DNA of 64,000 nt from Aquibacillus rhizosphaerae (GCF_030282825.1 NZ_JASTZU010000034.1:144144-208143), one strand, 5' to 3'; positions 45,448 through 55,090 are shown, numbered from the stretch's first letter. Notes: generated by a model not told the origin, from the sequence alone. Made by a program: numbers and translations.

Positions 45448-45658
45448 CTACTTTTTTTATTTAAGTGTTTTTATATTTTCCTTAATTGATAAAATTATAC
45501 AAATTTATATCCCAATTTGATATTCAGCGGTAAATGAAAAAGTCTAAAGATGTCCGTGTTATATTCAAACAGTAAAGAAAGTTATCGGATAGAAACAGAA
45601 CAATATTTAGGTAGGTTTGTATAATACGAGCTTGCAAATAAGGGGCTGCTGTGTAATT

Positions 45659-46237
45659 TTAACTCTGGATAAGCCCATAAAATATTAACTTGGTAATATC
45701 ATCTGCGAACGGTAAAATTTGTTGAGACATTGTTTCTTGTTGCATCGATTCTTTTAGCATCTGAATATAGACTAGTATCGCCTCATTTGATATGGCAGAA
45801 TCGATATAACCTTTTTCTTTACCTTCATTAAGAAGCTTGATAAGTCTGGGAAGCATTTTTTTAGTATACAACTCTTCAATATATGTAATTCCTGATGCAT
45901 ATTCTTTGATGAAATATGTATAAAAATCTTTATTCATTTGATTGGCAGCTTCTTTTTTATTAAATATGAGCTGTTTGATTTTGTCCGGGAAATCCATATC
46001 ACTATCAAGGAGTTGCTCCGTTTCAATCCAAACTGTATCTAGATAATAAATCAAAACCTCTTGGGTCAAATTATGCTTACTCTCAAAGTAATTATAAATG
46101 GTAACCTGAGAGACATTAGCTTTTTTAGCGATCTCTGCAATTGAAACTTTTTGTACACCAAATTGCATAAATAAATCCAATGCGCCTTGTAATATATTAG
46201 ATTCTTTCACTTTTCTTCTACGTTCGAAACCGTCCAT
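45659..46237 (-). CDS. TetR family transcriptional regulator
   Basis: A 192-residue regulator with an N-terminal helix-turn-helix (ILQGALDLFMQFGVQKVSIAE, then KKANVSQVTIYNYFESKHNL) and a helical ligand domain. It is transcribed divergently from the ABC exporter genes starting 162 bases away, the standard arrangement for a repressor of a drug or lipid exporter. GAGGTGAG precedes ATG 46237 by about eight bases. A dyad in the shared promoter region may be its operator. Confidence 0.92.
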   Translation of the reverse strand: MDGFERRRKVKESNILQGALDLFMQFGVQKVSIAEIAKKANVSQVTIYNYFESKHNLTQEVLIYYLDTVWIETEQLLDSDMDFPDKIKQLIFNKKEAANQMNKDFYTYFIKEYASGITYIEELYTKKMLPRLIKLLNEGKEKGYIDSAISNEAILVYIQMLKESMQQETMSQQILPFADDITKLIFYGLIQS

Positions 46238-46270
46238 TGCTACTCACCTCTAAGGTTAGTTTAATAAAAT

Positions 46271-46364
46271 TTATGAAATTTAACAATAAATTCATTTCAA
46301 AATTCTATTGTAAATAGTCTATTCTTTATATATTATGAACTATATAAGTTAAAATATTTCATAA
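46271..46364. promoter_or_regulatory. Candidate TetR operator region
   Basis: TTATGAA at 46333-46339 and its complement TTCATAA at 46358-46364 form a wide dyad. Another TTATGAA lies at 46271-46277 facing a TTCAT at 46291. These repeated TTATGAA half sites fill the gap between tetR and the ABC genes. Confidence 0.4.
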
Positions 46365-46398
46365 CTTATTTTGTTTTCCTAAGACGAGGAGGATGAAC

Positions 46399-47316
46399 GT
46401 GACCATATTAGAAGTTTCAAATCTAACGAAAAGGTTTGGGAAGTTCACTGCATTAGACGGTGTTAATCTTGAATTGCACAAAGGTGAAATTTTGGGGTTT
46501 ATTGGTCCTAATGGTGCTGGTAAATCAACAACGATTCGAGTTCTGTTAGGGATTTTAAAGGCAACAAAGGGTGACGTAACGATATTTGGAAAGAATGCTT
46601 GGAGCGATGCAGTGGAGATTCATAAACGAATTGCTTACGTTCCAGGGGATGTAAACCTATGGCCGAATTTAACTGGTGGTGAAGTAATCGACTTATTTAT
46701 AAAATTACGTGGCTCCAGCAATAAAAGTAACCGGGAAGAGTTCATTAAGAAGTTTGATTTAGATCCTACTAAAAAGTGTAGAACCTATTCAAAAGGAAAT
46801 AGGCAAAAGATTGCTTTAATCGCTGCCTTTTCATCAGATGCCGATCTTTATATTTTAGATGAACCAACTTCAGGTCTTGATCCACTTATGGAAAAAGTTT
46901 TTCAGGAGTGTGTAATGAAAGTGAAACAACAAGGCAAAAGTGTTTTGCTTTCGAGTCATATTTTATCAGAAGTAGAAAAGCTTTGTGATCGAGTTAGTAT
47001 AATTCGTCAAGGTTCCATAATTGAGACGGGCTCGTTATCTGAGCTCAGACATTTAACACGTACACACTTGGTTGTAGAAACAAAGCAGCCAATCACTTCT
47101 CTGCAAGAATTAAAGGGAGTCTATGATGTAGAAGATAGTGAGCAAGGTCTCACTTTTCAAATTGATACAGATGAAATAGACAATGTTATTCGTCATATTA
47201 ATCAATTTGGAATTGTCAAACTGGAAAGTGCACCACCTACATTGGAAGATTTATTTATGCGACATTACGATGGTTCAGACGAACACGCACATACAGGGGT
47301 TAGAGGTGAACACTAA
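46399..47316 (+). CDS. ABC transporter ATP-binding protein (exporter)
   Basis: A 305-residue ATPase with Walker A GPNGAGKST, a divergent signature YSKGNRQKI in place of LSGGQ, Walker B LYILDEPTSGLDPL and switch His in LLSSHILSE. The C-terminal 85 residues form the extra domain common in drug and antibiotic exporters of the DrrA type. GTG 46399 is chosen because GAGGAGG is six bases upstream; the ATG two codons earlier touches the ribosome site. The gene overlaps the permease start by one base (TAATG). It is likely repressed by the divergent TetR. Confidence 0.92.
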   Translation: MTILEVSNLTKRFGKFTALDGVNLELHKGEILGFIGPNGAGKSTTIRVLLGILKATKGDVTIFGKNAWSDAVEIHKRIAYVPGDVNLWPNLTGGEVIDLFIKLRGSSNKSNREEFIKKFDLDPTKKCRTYSKGNRQKIALIAAFSSDADLYILDEPTSGLDPLMEKVFQECVMKVKQQGKSVLLSSHILSEVEKLCDRVSIIRQGSIIETGSLSELRHLTRTHLVVETKQPITSLQELKGVYDVEDSEQGLTFQIDTDEIDNVIRHINQFGIVKLESAPPTLEDLFMRHYDGSDEHAHTGVRGEH

Positions 47317-48914
47317 TGGCTAGTAATTCTTTTGTTAAAGCTGGGGTGTTGATTCGTTTAATTATCCGACAAGATAGAATGCGTATCTCGTTATGGCTAA
47401 TTGGATTGACTTTTTTTACGCTAGTTGTCCCGGTTGCCTTTTCTAATCTCTATGGGACAGAACAAGATATTGCAGGTATAGTAGAGACGATGCGAAACCC
47501 TGCGATGACTGCAATGGTTGGACCAGGTAACTTAGAAAATTATACGTTAGGCGCCATGACAGCACATCAAATGTTATTGATGACTGCAGCTGTAGTTGGA
47601 CTCATGAGTATTCTGATAGTTGCACGTCATACTAGGGTAGAAGAAGAGGATGGTCGAATTGAAATAATTCGGTCTTTGCCTACAGGACGATTGTCTTATC
47701 TTAACGCAACGTTGCTCGTGTTAGTTGGACTTAATGTTGTTTTAGCACTTGTTGTCGGTTTTGGATTATTTGCATTAGGAATAGAAAACATGGAAATAGT
47801 AGGGTCGTTATTATATGGAGCAGTGTTAGGGGCAACAGGCCTTGTTTTTGCAGGTGTAACTGCGGTCATTGCCCAGCTTTCTGATAGTTCACGTGGCACA
47901 ACTGGATTATCAATTGCAGTTTTATTAATTGCTTATCTTGTTCGTGCAATCGGTGATGTAAGCAATCAAGCATTATCGTGGTTTTCTCCGTTAGGATGGG
48001 TGACCAAAGCTGAAGTCTACGGTGCTAATAACTGGTTCCCAGTAATACTAATGCTTGTAATAACGACAATATTGTTCATTGTAGCTTTTTATTTACATGC
48101 GATTCGTGATTTGGATTCAGGATTTTTACCATCTAAACCTGGTAAAAAGTATGCATCACAGTTTTTGCTTAGTCCTATTGGTCTTGTTCTTAGACTACAA
48201 CGAACAGGAATAATTGCTTGGGCGATTGGTATGTTTGTCTTAGGAATTTCTTATGGTTCTGTTTTAGGTGATTTGGAGGCTTTTTTTGCAGGTAATGACA
48301 TGATGGAACAAATATTGATTCAAGTCGAGGGTTATACGTTAATAGAGCAATTTCTTCCTATGTTAATGATTGTGATGGCTTTGCTTGCTACAGTTCCACC
48401 AATTATGGCGATGAATAAATTATTTGGAGAAGAAAAAAAAGAGCGTATTGTCCACGTTATAGGAAGAGCAGTTTCACGTTCGCAACTAATGATAAGTTAT
48501 TTAATTGTAGCAATAGTGAATGGGTTTGTAATGCTTTCGCTTACTGCGATTGGACTTTGGGCTGCTGGAACGTTTGTAGTCGAAGGTGGTCTTGATTTCT
48601 CAACCATTTATCTTGCAGCATTGGCTTATTATCCTGCTATGGTAGTAATGATCAGTATTGCTGCTTTTCTGATCGGTTTTCTTCCCAAATTACTAAGTAT
48701 GATTTGGTTGTATGTCTTTTATTCTTTTATGGTTCTCTATTTAGGAGGATTATTTCAATTTTCTGATTGGGTTGGCCAACTATCTCCATTTGGATTCATT
48801 CCACAATATCCTGTGGAAGACATGAAATATTTTCCATTATTGTTGCTAATTCTGATTGCGATTGTTTTTATGATTGCAGGTGTGTTCGGTTATAGGAACA
48901 GAGATATCTTATAA
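47316..48914 (+). CDS. ABC-2 type exporter permease, 12 helices
   Basis: A 532-residue membrane protein with about twelve helices in two similar halves. It resembles the large single-chain permeases annotated as exporters of polyketide antibiotics (COG3559). The RHTRVEEEDGRIEIIRSLPTG segment after the second helix and a similar FGEEKKERIVHVIGRAVSR in the second half mark the internal duplication. The substrate is unknown; toxic hydrophobic compounds are likely given the TetR control. It is coupled to the ATPase by TAATG, and a terminator follows 10 bases after the stop. Confidence 0.9.
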   Translation: MASNSFVKAGVLIRLIIRQDRMRISLWLIGLTFFTLVVPVAFSNLYGTEQDIAGIVETMRNPAMTAMVGPGNLENYTLGAMTAHQMLLMTAAVVGLMSILIVARHTRVEEEDGRIEIIRSLPTGRLSYLNATLLVLVGLNVVLALVVGFGLFALGIENMEIVGSLLYGAVLGATGLVFAGVTAVIAQLSDSSRGTTGLSIAVLLIAYLVRAIGDVSNQALSWFSPLGWVTKAEVYGANNWFPVILMLVITTILFIVAFYLHAIRDLDSGFLPSKPGKKYASQFLLSPIGLVLRLQRTGIIAWAIGMFVLGISYGSVLGDLEAFFAGNDMMEQILIQVEGYTLIEQFLPMLMIVMALLATVPPIMAMNKLFGEEKKERIVHVIGRAVSRSQLMISYLIVAIVNGFVMLSLTAIGLWAAGTFVVEGGLDFSTIYLAALAYYPAMVVMISIAAFLIGFLPKLLSMIWLYVFYSFMVLYLGGLFQFSDWVGQLSPFGFIPQYPVEDMKYFPLLLLILIAIVFMIAGVFGYRNRDIL

Positions 48915-48924
48915 AAAGCTATAT

Positions 48925-48961
48925 ACCTTTAGTACTCTCAACAAGTGCTAAAGGTTTTTTA
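48925..48961 (+). terminator. Terminator of the ABC exporter operon
   Basis: A 12-bp stem (48925-48936 with 48944-48955, one wobble), 7-base loop, then TTTTT and AATTT. Confidence 0.88.
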
Positions 48962-49033
48962 ATTTATTTTTGATTAATTGATATGGATAATCTACTAGCA
49001 AATGAGAGAAATTAAATGCGTGGAGGTGTTTAT

Positions 49034-49192
49034 ATGGGAAAAAAGATAAAAAAGAGTAAATTGAATGTTGGTCCAAGTGATGAACAAGCGATAAGAGGCA
49101 AATTATCAAAGAAATTCGATCATGAATTTGCAAATGAACCACTAACAACAAACGAAAAGGTAAACAATAAAAAGACTAAAAAGCGTCAGTAA
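49034..49192 (+). CDS. Small basic protein, 52 aa
   Basis: A short gene with a clear ribosome site (GGAGGTG six bases before ATG 49034) and its own terminator. The 52 residues (MGKKIKKSKLNVGPSDEQAI, then RGKLSKKFDHEFANEPLT, ending KKTKKRQ) are highly charged, Lys-rich and without a membrane segment. It looks like the short, disordered proteins linked with the spore core or ribosome in Bacillaceae, but I do not recognise the family. The opposite-strand frame at 48948-49151 is a shadow. Confidence 0.7.
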   Translation: MGKKIKKSKLNVGPSDEQAIRGKLSKKFDHEFANEPLTTNEKVNNKKTKKRQ

Positions 49193-49202
49193 TATCAGAC
49201 AA

Positions 49203-49236
49203 AAAAGTAGAGGGGCTTTGCCTTCTCTACTTTTAA
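49203..49236 (+). terminator. Terminator of the 52-aa gene
   Basis: A 10-bp stem (AAAAGTAGAG with CTCTACTTTT) around a 12-base loop; the right arm ends in TTTT. Confidence 0.75.
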
Positions 49237-49277
49237 TTAGTAAAAACTATTATGCCGTTGTGTAATGAAAAGAAATT

Positions 49278-49313
49278 ATAACCAGAGAAGTGTTTCATCA
49301 CTTCTCTGGTTAT
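49278..49313. terminator. Hairpin terminator, probably for the minus-strand gene
   Basis: A 15-bp perfect stem (49278-49292 with 49299-49313), 6-base loop. On the minus strand it is followed by AATTTCTTTTC. It lies 43 bases after the stop of the 118-aa gene. Confidence 0.65.
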
Positions 49314-49355
49314 GATTTCCATATATGTGTTATATAAATTATTTAAACAAATTAA

Positions 49356-49712
49356 TTAATTATCCTGTGTTACTTCAATGGTATAAGTTCCTCTATCGGT
49401 AATTAAATGAAATTGTGAGTTATTATACTGATATAGTGTTGAGTCTTCTAGCGGTATTTCATAATGAGATTCTGGAAGTGACTGAGGCTCATTTGCATCT
49501 GTCTGAACGTACCCTGTTCCATTTAAATATAAAGCATGCATTGGTTCATAATCATCGATTCTTCTTGTGTCCCTAGCATAACTAATCGAATTTAATTCCA
49601 TTACTGTTTTATCATCATCATCAAGTTCATTTTTTGTGATTTTAATTGTTTGCCCATTCCACTTTTGTAATAGTTCGTTAAATTCTTCAACAGATAAGTA
49701 TCGTTGTGTCAT
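49356..49712 (-). CDS. Hypothetical protein, 118 aa
   Basis: A 118-residue acidic soluble protein. It begins MTQRYLSVEEFNELLQKWNG and contains ITKNELDDDDKTVMELNSIS, ALYLNGTGYVQTD and a final YTIEVTQDN strand. It appears to be a small beta-rich domain without membrane segments. ATG 49712 is chosen because AGGAGGG lies seven bases upstream; the frame continues 13 codons without support. I do not know the family. It is a single-gene minus-strand unit. Confidence 0.72.
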   Translation of the reverse strand: MTQRYLSVEEFNELLQKWNGQTIKITKNELDDDDKTVMELNSISYARDTRRIDDYEPMHALYLNGTGYVQTDANEPQSLPESHYEIPLEDSTLYQYNNSQFHLITDRGTYTIEVTQDN

Positions 49713-50323
49713 GACAATCCCTCCTACATTTAGACTTTCCAAGAAAAACACAATAATACAAGAATATTGAATGAAAACATGTTTATCTAAAGTTTACGAA
49801 GATCCAGAACTTAGTTCTTTATTTGAGGGGGGAGTAGTGAAATTATGCTGAAAACAAATGGGTGGTCCACTGTATGAGTGAAGTTTTTGAAGAGGTAGGG
49901 TTATATGAGCATCCAGCTGGGAGTTTTTTTATGATCGACTAAAGCAACTAGCATCGTGATTAACACAAAAAGTTGATTAAAAATATACATTACTTTATAA
50001 AAGTAGTTCTATTTTCAATAATAAATATACAAAATCACATACAGTTAAAAAAGGCCAAATAATTATTAGATTTGGTATTTCGTTTACCCTGTTATTTAAT
50101 AGGTTAAAAAGTAAATTATTTACTGTGTGAATCTTGATATGAAAAAGCAGAACTGTAATTTTATGATAAAATACGAATAAGGTTTATAAATAATTTATCT
50201 TAAACAAAGAGGCGAAAAACTTGAAGGGGAAGGTTGATTTTAATTCAGGAGAAACGAAAAGTAACCAGTGTTATACTTTTTTAATTTGTAAGTATATATT
50301 TTTTATCAGTTGGATATTTTTTG
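49713..50323. other. Long intergenic stretch, about 610 bases, possible remnants
   Basis: No gene is certain. Short protein-like runs occur at 49771-49848 (KVYEDPELSSLFEGGVV) and 49874-49942 (MSEVFEEVGLYEHPAGSFF), without good ribosome sites, and may be debris of a lost gene. A TTG-started 46-codon frame at 50221-50361 (GAGGCG eight bases upstream, one hydrophobic segment) could be a small membrane peptide. Confidence 0.3.
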
Positions 50324-50349
50324 TGAACAAAGGAGTATACCTTTGTTCA
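50324..50349. promoter_or_regulatory. 10-bp inverted repeat, candidate operator
   Basis: TGAACAAAGG and CCTTTGTTCA flank AGTATA, 49 bases upstream of the L7/L12-like gene. There is no T-run after it. Operator or mRNA structure are both possible. Confidence 0.4.
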
Positions 50350-50397
50350 ATTAACCGTTGAAACTATCTATAACTTTATTAAAGGAGGCCGTAATAA

Positions 50398-50673
50398 ATG
50401 GAATATATACTAATAAGTATGTCTATTCTTATAGTAATTTCTTTATTGATTAAGGTGGAGAGATTAGAAGGTCGTATGAAGTATATGCAATATACTTTAG
50501 ATCAATTAGCTAATCAATCGGAAATACCTGAAAAACCAATAAATGATGAATTACGTAAACTAATAAAAGATGGTAAAGAAGTAAAAGCAGTTAAAAAAGC
50601 GAGAGAAACTTTAGGTCTCACATTGTTAGAAGGGAAAAAATATATTGATAGATTAAAATTTTATGATAGTTAA
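50398..50673 (+). CDS. Membrane-anchored protein with ribosomal L7/L12-like C-terminal domain
   Basis: A 91-residue protein: one N-terminal helix (ILISMSILIVISLLI), a short coiled or linker segment (VERLEGRMKYMQYTLDQLAN), then a C-terminal module (LRKLIKDGKEVKAVKKARET, LGLTLLEGKKYIDRL). The last module has the helix-turn pattern of the L7/L12 C-terminal domain, where KAVKKxRExxGxxLxEAK is conserved. Such small anchored proteins are common in Bacillus and of unknown role; ribosomal function is not implied. AAAGGAGG precedes ATG 50398. Confidence 0.72.
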   Translation: MEYILISMSILIVISLLIKVERLEGRMKYMQYTLDQLANQSEIPEKPINDELRKLIKDGKEVKAVKKARETLGLTLLEGKKYIDRLKFYDS

Positions 50674-50710
50674 TACGTAACTAACTTATAAAAAAGGTGA
50701 AAGAATTTGT

Positions 50711-50724
50711 GAAAGCGCTTAAAA
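50711..50724 (+). promoter_or_regulatory. Candidate cre site (CcpA), one mismatch
   Basis: TGAAAGCGCTTAAA matches the cre consensus TGWAANCGNTNWCA at 13 of 14 positions. It lies about 310 bases upstream of the sugar-sensor operon. The gap 50674-51031 otherwise holds no gene. Confidence 0.5.
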
Positions 50725-51031
50725 GGGAGTTGTCTATACGGCAGCTCCTACTGTGTTAAAGCTAAAACATTGCATTATGGTTGAAATAAATTTATCTTTG
50801 AGGAATTGTATTTGTGAAGGTAAGGCTAATAAAGGAATTCATAGTAACGCTGTGAATATATAAATATACATTGGCATATTCGATAAATGATAACGCTTTT
50901 ATTTGGGGTTGCCGAATCACGTCATTTCCTATACAATTTTGTTACATAATAGAAATATATCTTTATTACTAAATACAAAGAACTACGCACTTATTCTTTC
51001 ATCTTCACAATTTTGAAAGGGGTTTCATGAA

Positions 51032-52027
51032 TTGAGAAAACTACTTTTCATCTATTTATTGTTAATTGGTTTATTTGTTGTTTATGTATATAATTATCAA
51101 AATAACGAATCTACAACACGTGAATGGTCGGAAAATGAACTAAGGGGAAGTATGGATGAAACATATGTGATGGTAACGTTTCAAGTAGGCATTGATTACT
51201 GGAAACGTGCATTAAAGGGCTTTGAAGATGCAGCTGGAGCTTTGAATGTTTCTGTTGAGTACCGTGGTGCCACACAATATGATGTGAATGAGGAAATTAC
51301 GATATTAGAACAAGTGATAGCAAAAAATCCCGCAGGTATTGCGGTATCAACGATGGACCCTGAAGCACTAAATCCTGTCATTGATAAAGCTGTAGAGGCG
51401 GGTATTCCAGTTGTCATGTTTGATGCGGATGCACCTGATAGTAAAGCATATTCTTTTCTAGGTACGGATAATTATTATGCTGGCGTAGAGGCTGCGCATA
51501 AAATGGCGGACTTATTAAATGAAGATGGGGAAGTAGGCGTTATTACCCAACCAAATCAGCTAAATCATCAGGAAAGAACACAAGGTTTTCAAGATACAAT
51601 TTTTATGGAATACCCTGACATGACAGTTGTCTCTACTAAAAACGGAAGAGGAGATCAAATGGTGTCTAAGGAGGTAGCAGAAGAGATTATGGATGAGTAT
51701 CCTGACATCGCTGGAATTTTTGCTACGGAAGCTAACGGGGGAGTCGGGGTAGGTCAAGCTACCATGGCTAATAATTTACAAGAATCTATAAAAATAATAA
51801 GTTTTGATACAGATAAAGGAACACTAGATATGATTGAAGACGGTATTATTTCCGCAACAATAGCCCAGGGAACATGGGACATGGGCTATTGGTCCCTACA
51901 ATTTTTGTTCCATCTACATCATGGTGTGATTGAGGATAAAGACGAACTTAATCCATTACCACGTTTTATGGATACAGGTGTTACGATTGTTACGGAACAA
52001 AATGTAGAATCCTATTATCTACAATAA
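51032..52027 (+). CDS. Membrane-anchored sugar-binding sensor protein (XylFII-like)
   Basis: A 331-residue periplasmic-binding-protein fold (type 1, RbsB-like) held to the membrane by an N-terminal helix (LLFIYLLLIGLFVVYVY) without a lipobox Cys. Ligand-site segments include TFQVGIDYWKRALKGFEDAA, AVSTMDPEALNPVIDKAVEA, PVVMFDADAP and FATEANGGVGVG. It is followed 26 bases later by a YesM-like kinase and then a YesN-like regulator. This arrangement matches the clostridial XylFII-LytS-YesN xylose-sensing system, in which the anchored binding protein presents sugar to the kinase. Start TTG 51032 follows AAAGGGG by nine bases. The actual ligand is not known. Confidence 0.85.
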   Translation: MRKLLFIYLLLIGLFVVYVYNYQNNESTTREWSENELRGSMDETYVMVTFQVGIDYWKRALKGFEDAAGALNVSVEYRGATQYDVNEEITILEQVIAKNPAGIAVSTMDPEALNPVIDKAVEAGIPVVMFDADAPDSKAYSFLGTDNYYAGVEAAHKMADLLNEDGEVGVITQPNQLNHQERTQGFQDTIFMEYPDMTVVSTKNGRGDQMVSKEVAEEIMDEYPDIAGIFATEANGGVGVGQATMANNLQESIKIISFDTDKGTLDMIEDGIISATIAQGTWDMGYWSLQFLFHLHHGVIEDKDELNPLPRFMDTGVTIVTEQNVESYYLQ

Positions 52028-52053
52028 ACGAGACTAGAATGGATTGATGTTCA

Positions 52054-53877
52054 TTGAAGCGATTTATACAGATAAATAATTTGCCCATTCGATATAAGCT
52101 AATTTCACATTTTTTAATCATCAGTATTATCCCAATTATTTGTCTCGGGTTATTGATTAATTGGACGGTTGAACGTGTCCTTGAGGAACAAGTAAATGAG
52201 AACACATTGCAACTTATTAGTAAAGTTAACGAGACTTTTGAGTTTTATATAAATAACATGCAAAGTATTACGTATTACATTGATTTTAATGAAGAGGTTC
52301 AAAATTTTTTTAATCTAGAAGAAGTGGACCGAAACACATCACAAATAAATGAATATGAGATACAACGGTATCTACGTAATTTTACAACGCTATCACCTGA
52401 AGTAGCAGGTATAGTTGTCGTAAACAACAATGGAGACTATGTAAGTAATGAATTTTATGCTCCATCGACACGAGATTTAACAGAAGAAACGTGGTACCAA
52501 GAAGCCGTCGATAATAAGGGGATTTTCAAGATATTAGGACAACCGGAAAGTCGTAGTCTATCCTCTTTAGTAAATTATAAAAATGATGAAGTAGTATCGG
52601 TTGTTCGCGCTGTAGTCAATCCGTATACACAAGAAGTACAAGGAGTTATTTTAATAGATTTAAAACTGAGAGTTATCGCTGAAACATTAGTAGATGTTCG
52701 ATTGGGGAAAACAGGCTATTTGATGGTTGTTGATAATGATAACCAAAACATTTATCAGCCTGACGATCCTTTAATTGAAGATATTCCCAAAGAATGGTTT
52801 GAAGGAGCAAATGCAGGTACATTTTCAAAAAGAGTTAAATCCCAGAAGCTACAGTTTATTTTTCAGCAGTCATCGTTTGCAAACTGGACGACTGTAGGTG
52901 TGTTTCCGGCAGAAGAAACAATTTTAGAGATGAGAGAGATTCAATTTTATTTGATAGTCTTTGTTTTCATTATTATGTTATTTGGAATACCAATCTCATA
53001 CTTTCTATCAAATTCTATATCGAAACCAATTACACAACTAATGTCATTTATGCGTAAAGCAGAAGGTGGAGAATTAGATGTCAGGTATAAGGAAAAACGA
53101 GATGATGAAATCGGTTTACTTGGACGTAGTTTTAACAAAATGCTTATACAAATAAACCAATTAATTCGGCTAACAGAACGTCATGAAAGGCAAAAAAGGG
53201 AAGCGGAATTTAGAAGTTTACAAGCAAATATAAATCCACACTTCCTTTATAATACACTTGATACGATTCAATGGATGGCAAGAAAGCGAAAAGCAGACGA
53301 TGTAGCAGAAGTAGTCGAATCACTAGCGAAGTTATTTCGAATTGGCTTAAGTAAGGGCAGAGATAAGATTACACTTGCTGAGGAAATAGAGCATATTGAA
53401 AGTTATCTAAAGATACAAAATACACGGTACCGCGAGAAATTAAAGTACACGATTGATGCAGATGAAGGTATTCGCTCGTTATATGTTTTGAAATTTATTT
53501 TACAGCCAATAGTTGAAAACGCTATTTATCACGGTATTAAAGAAAGACGAGGCATAGGTCATATTATTTTGACTGCCCAAGAAAAAGAAAAACAGTTATC
53601 GATTGTTATTCAAGATGATGGTGTTGGAATGTCAGAAACACAACTTCAAGAAATAAGGCACATTCTTAGTGAGGCTGTTGGCAGAACAGAAAACCAAGAC
53701 CGAGTGGAAACAAAGGATAAAAAAAGCTATGGGATGCTGAATGTGCAGGCTCGTATTAAACTTGCATTTGGAGAAGGTTATGGAATTTATATGGATAGTA
53801 AAAAAAATGTTGGAACAAGGGTTGAAATCTTGTTACCAATTCTAGTAGATGATTTGGTAAAAGGAGATGAAACATAA
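52054..53877 (+). CDS. YesM/LytS-like sensor histidine kinase
   Basis: A 607-residue kinase. Helix 1 (about 17-37) and helix 2 (about 297-320) flank a 260-residue extracellular Cache-type sensor domain. A HAMP domain follows (to about 372), then the His_kinase domain with NINPHFLYNTLDTIQWMARK (phospho-His near 394) and a HATPase domain (VENAIYHGI, DDGVGM, GTRVEILLP). It should phosphorylate the YesN-like protein whose gene starts inside its stop codon (TAATG). The start at TTG 52054 has only a modest ribosome site (GGATTGATG). The upstream binding protein probably feeds it the sugar signal. Confidence 0.92.
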   Translation: MKRFIQINNLPIRYKLISHFLIISIIPIICLGLLINWTVERVLEEQVNENTLQLISKVNETFEFYINNMQSITYYIDFNEEVQNFFNLEEVDRNTSQINEYEIQRYLRNFTTLSPEVAGIVVVNNNGDYVSNEFYAPSTRDLTEETWYQEAVDNKGIFKILGQPESRSLSSLVNYKNDEVVSVVRAVVNPYTQEVQGVILIDLKLRVIAETLVDVRLGKTGYLMVVDNDNQNIYQPDDPLIEDIPKEWFEGANAGTFSKRVKSQKLQFIFQQSSFANWTTVGVFPAEETILEMREIQFYLIVFVFIIMLFGIPISYFLSNSISKPITQLMSFMRKAEGGELDVRYKEKRDDEIGLLGRSFNKMLIQINQLIRLTERHERQKREAEFRSLQANINPHFLYNTLDTIQWMARKRKADDVAEVVESLAKLFRIGLSKGRDKITLAEEIEHIESYLKIQNTRYREKLKYTIDADEGIRSLYVLKFILQPIVENAIYHGIKERRGIGHIILTAQEKEKQLSIVIQDDGVGMSETQLQEIRHILSEAVGRTENQDRVETKDKKSYGMLNVQARIKLAFGEGYGIYMDSKKNVGTRVEILLPILVDDLVKGDET

Positions 53878-55070
53878 TGTGCAAATGGAAAGTGCTAATT
53901 GCAGATGATGAATCTATTATACGGGATGGTATTCGTTCTTCTGTCGACTGGGAAAAGTTTGATATGGAAGTCGTTGGGGAAGCGGAAGATGGAGAAGAAG
54001 CAGTTGAATTAGCAATAAAACATCAAATTGATATATTATTGATTGATCTGAATATGCCAATCATGAATGGAATTACAGCAATGAAGAAATTAAAAGAAAA
54101 GCTGCCTGATTGTAAACTGCTCGTTATTTCTGGTTACGATGAATTTAGCTATGCACAAGAAGCAATTCGCTTACAGGTGGAAGACTATGTACTTAAGCCG
54201 ATTAATCCAGAGAAATTACAAAATCTATTAATTGAACTAAAACAAAAACTAGACATGGAAGTAAATCAAGAAACATATTTTAAACGTGCGACAAACCAAA
54301 TCAAGAAACACCATGTACAATTAAAGGGAAGGTTTTTTCGTGACTGGATAGAAGGTCAGTTAGCGAAAGAGGAAATTGAAGAGCAGTTACAATTTTTCGG
54401 TTTGCCAGCTAGTGTACCTTTACAACATATGGTTGTTAGATGGCCTGAATATCATCAAAACCAAACGGTTAGTCAAGAAAATGACAGACGTAATTTTTTA
54501 TTTGCAATAGAAAATATTGTAGAGGAGATACTGGGATCAGAAAAACTTGCTGTATTTCGAGATCAAACTAACCTACTCAATGTTTGCTTGTGGAAAAAGG
54601 TAACCAATGAACAAATAGAAATAATAGAAGAAACAATAAAAAATTATTTAAAAATCACCGTCTACTGGTATGTGGAAGACGTAACAGCGGATGATTTAAC
54701 AAATTATTATAAAGTTTATGATTGGTGCAAAACACAAGTGGATAAACAAGTGCGTATTTCACCAATAGTAAAACAAGCAAAAAATTATGTGGAAGAGCAT
54801 TATCAAGATTCAGCACTTAAGTTAGAAAGAGTCGCAGAAGAATTGCATGTCTCAACGGTTTATCTGAGTCGAATGATTAAACAGGAGTTAGGTATTTCTT
54901 ATGTTGGTCTTTTAACTCAAATGCGAATTAATAAAGCAGCAGATTTACTGAAAACAACAGATATGACCATAAGAGATATTGCTGAGGAAGTTGGTTATGA
55001 GACACAGCACTACTTTAGTACAGCTTTTAAAAAAGTAGTTGGTATATCACCGAATCAATTTAAAAAGTAA
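53877..55070 (+). CDS. YesN-like response regulator with AraC output domain
   Basis: A 397-residue regulator. The receiver domain has LIADDES, phospho-Asp near residue 56 in LLIDLNMP, and YVLKPINPEKL. A linker of about 150 residues follows. The C-terminal double helix-turn-helix AraC domain shows LERVAEELHVSTVYLSRMIK and IRDIAEEVGYETQHYFSTAF, ending in GISPNQFKK. It probably activates the ABC sugar transporter genes 600 bases downstream. A terminator 20 bases after the stop separates the sensor operon from the transporter operon. Confidence 0.93.
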   Translation: MCKWKVLIADDESIIRDGIRSSVDWEKFDMEVVGEAEDGEEAVELAIKHQIDILLIDLNMPIMNGITAMKKLKEKLPDCKLLVISGYDEFSYAQEAIRLQVEDYVLKPINPEKLQNLLIELKQKLDMEVNQETYFKRATNQIKKHHVQLKGRFFRDWIEGQLAKEEIEEQLQFFGLPASVPLQHMVVRWPEYHQNQTVSQENDRRNFLFAIENIVEEILGSEKLAVFRDQTNLLNVCLWKKVTNEQIEIIEETIKNYLKITVYWYVEDVTADDLTNYYKVYDWCKTQVDKQVRISPIVKQAKNYVEEHYQDSALKLERVAEELHVSTVYLSRMIKQELGISYVGLLTQMRINKAADLLKTTDMTIRDIAEEVGYETQHYFSTAFKKVVGISPNQFKK

Positions 55071-55090
55071 ATAGTTGCTAAAATACACTC

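Noticed and set aside
48948..49151. 67-codon minus-strand frame
   Set aside because: Antisense to the 52-aa gene, which has its own ribosome site and terminator.
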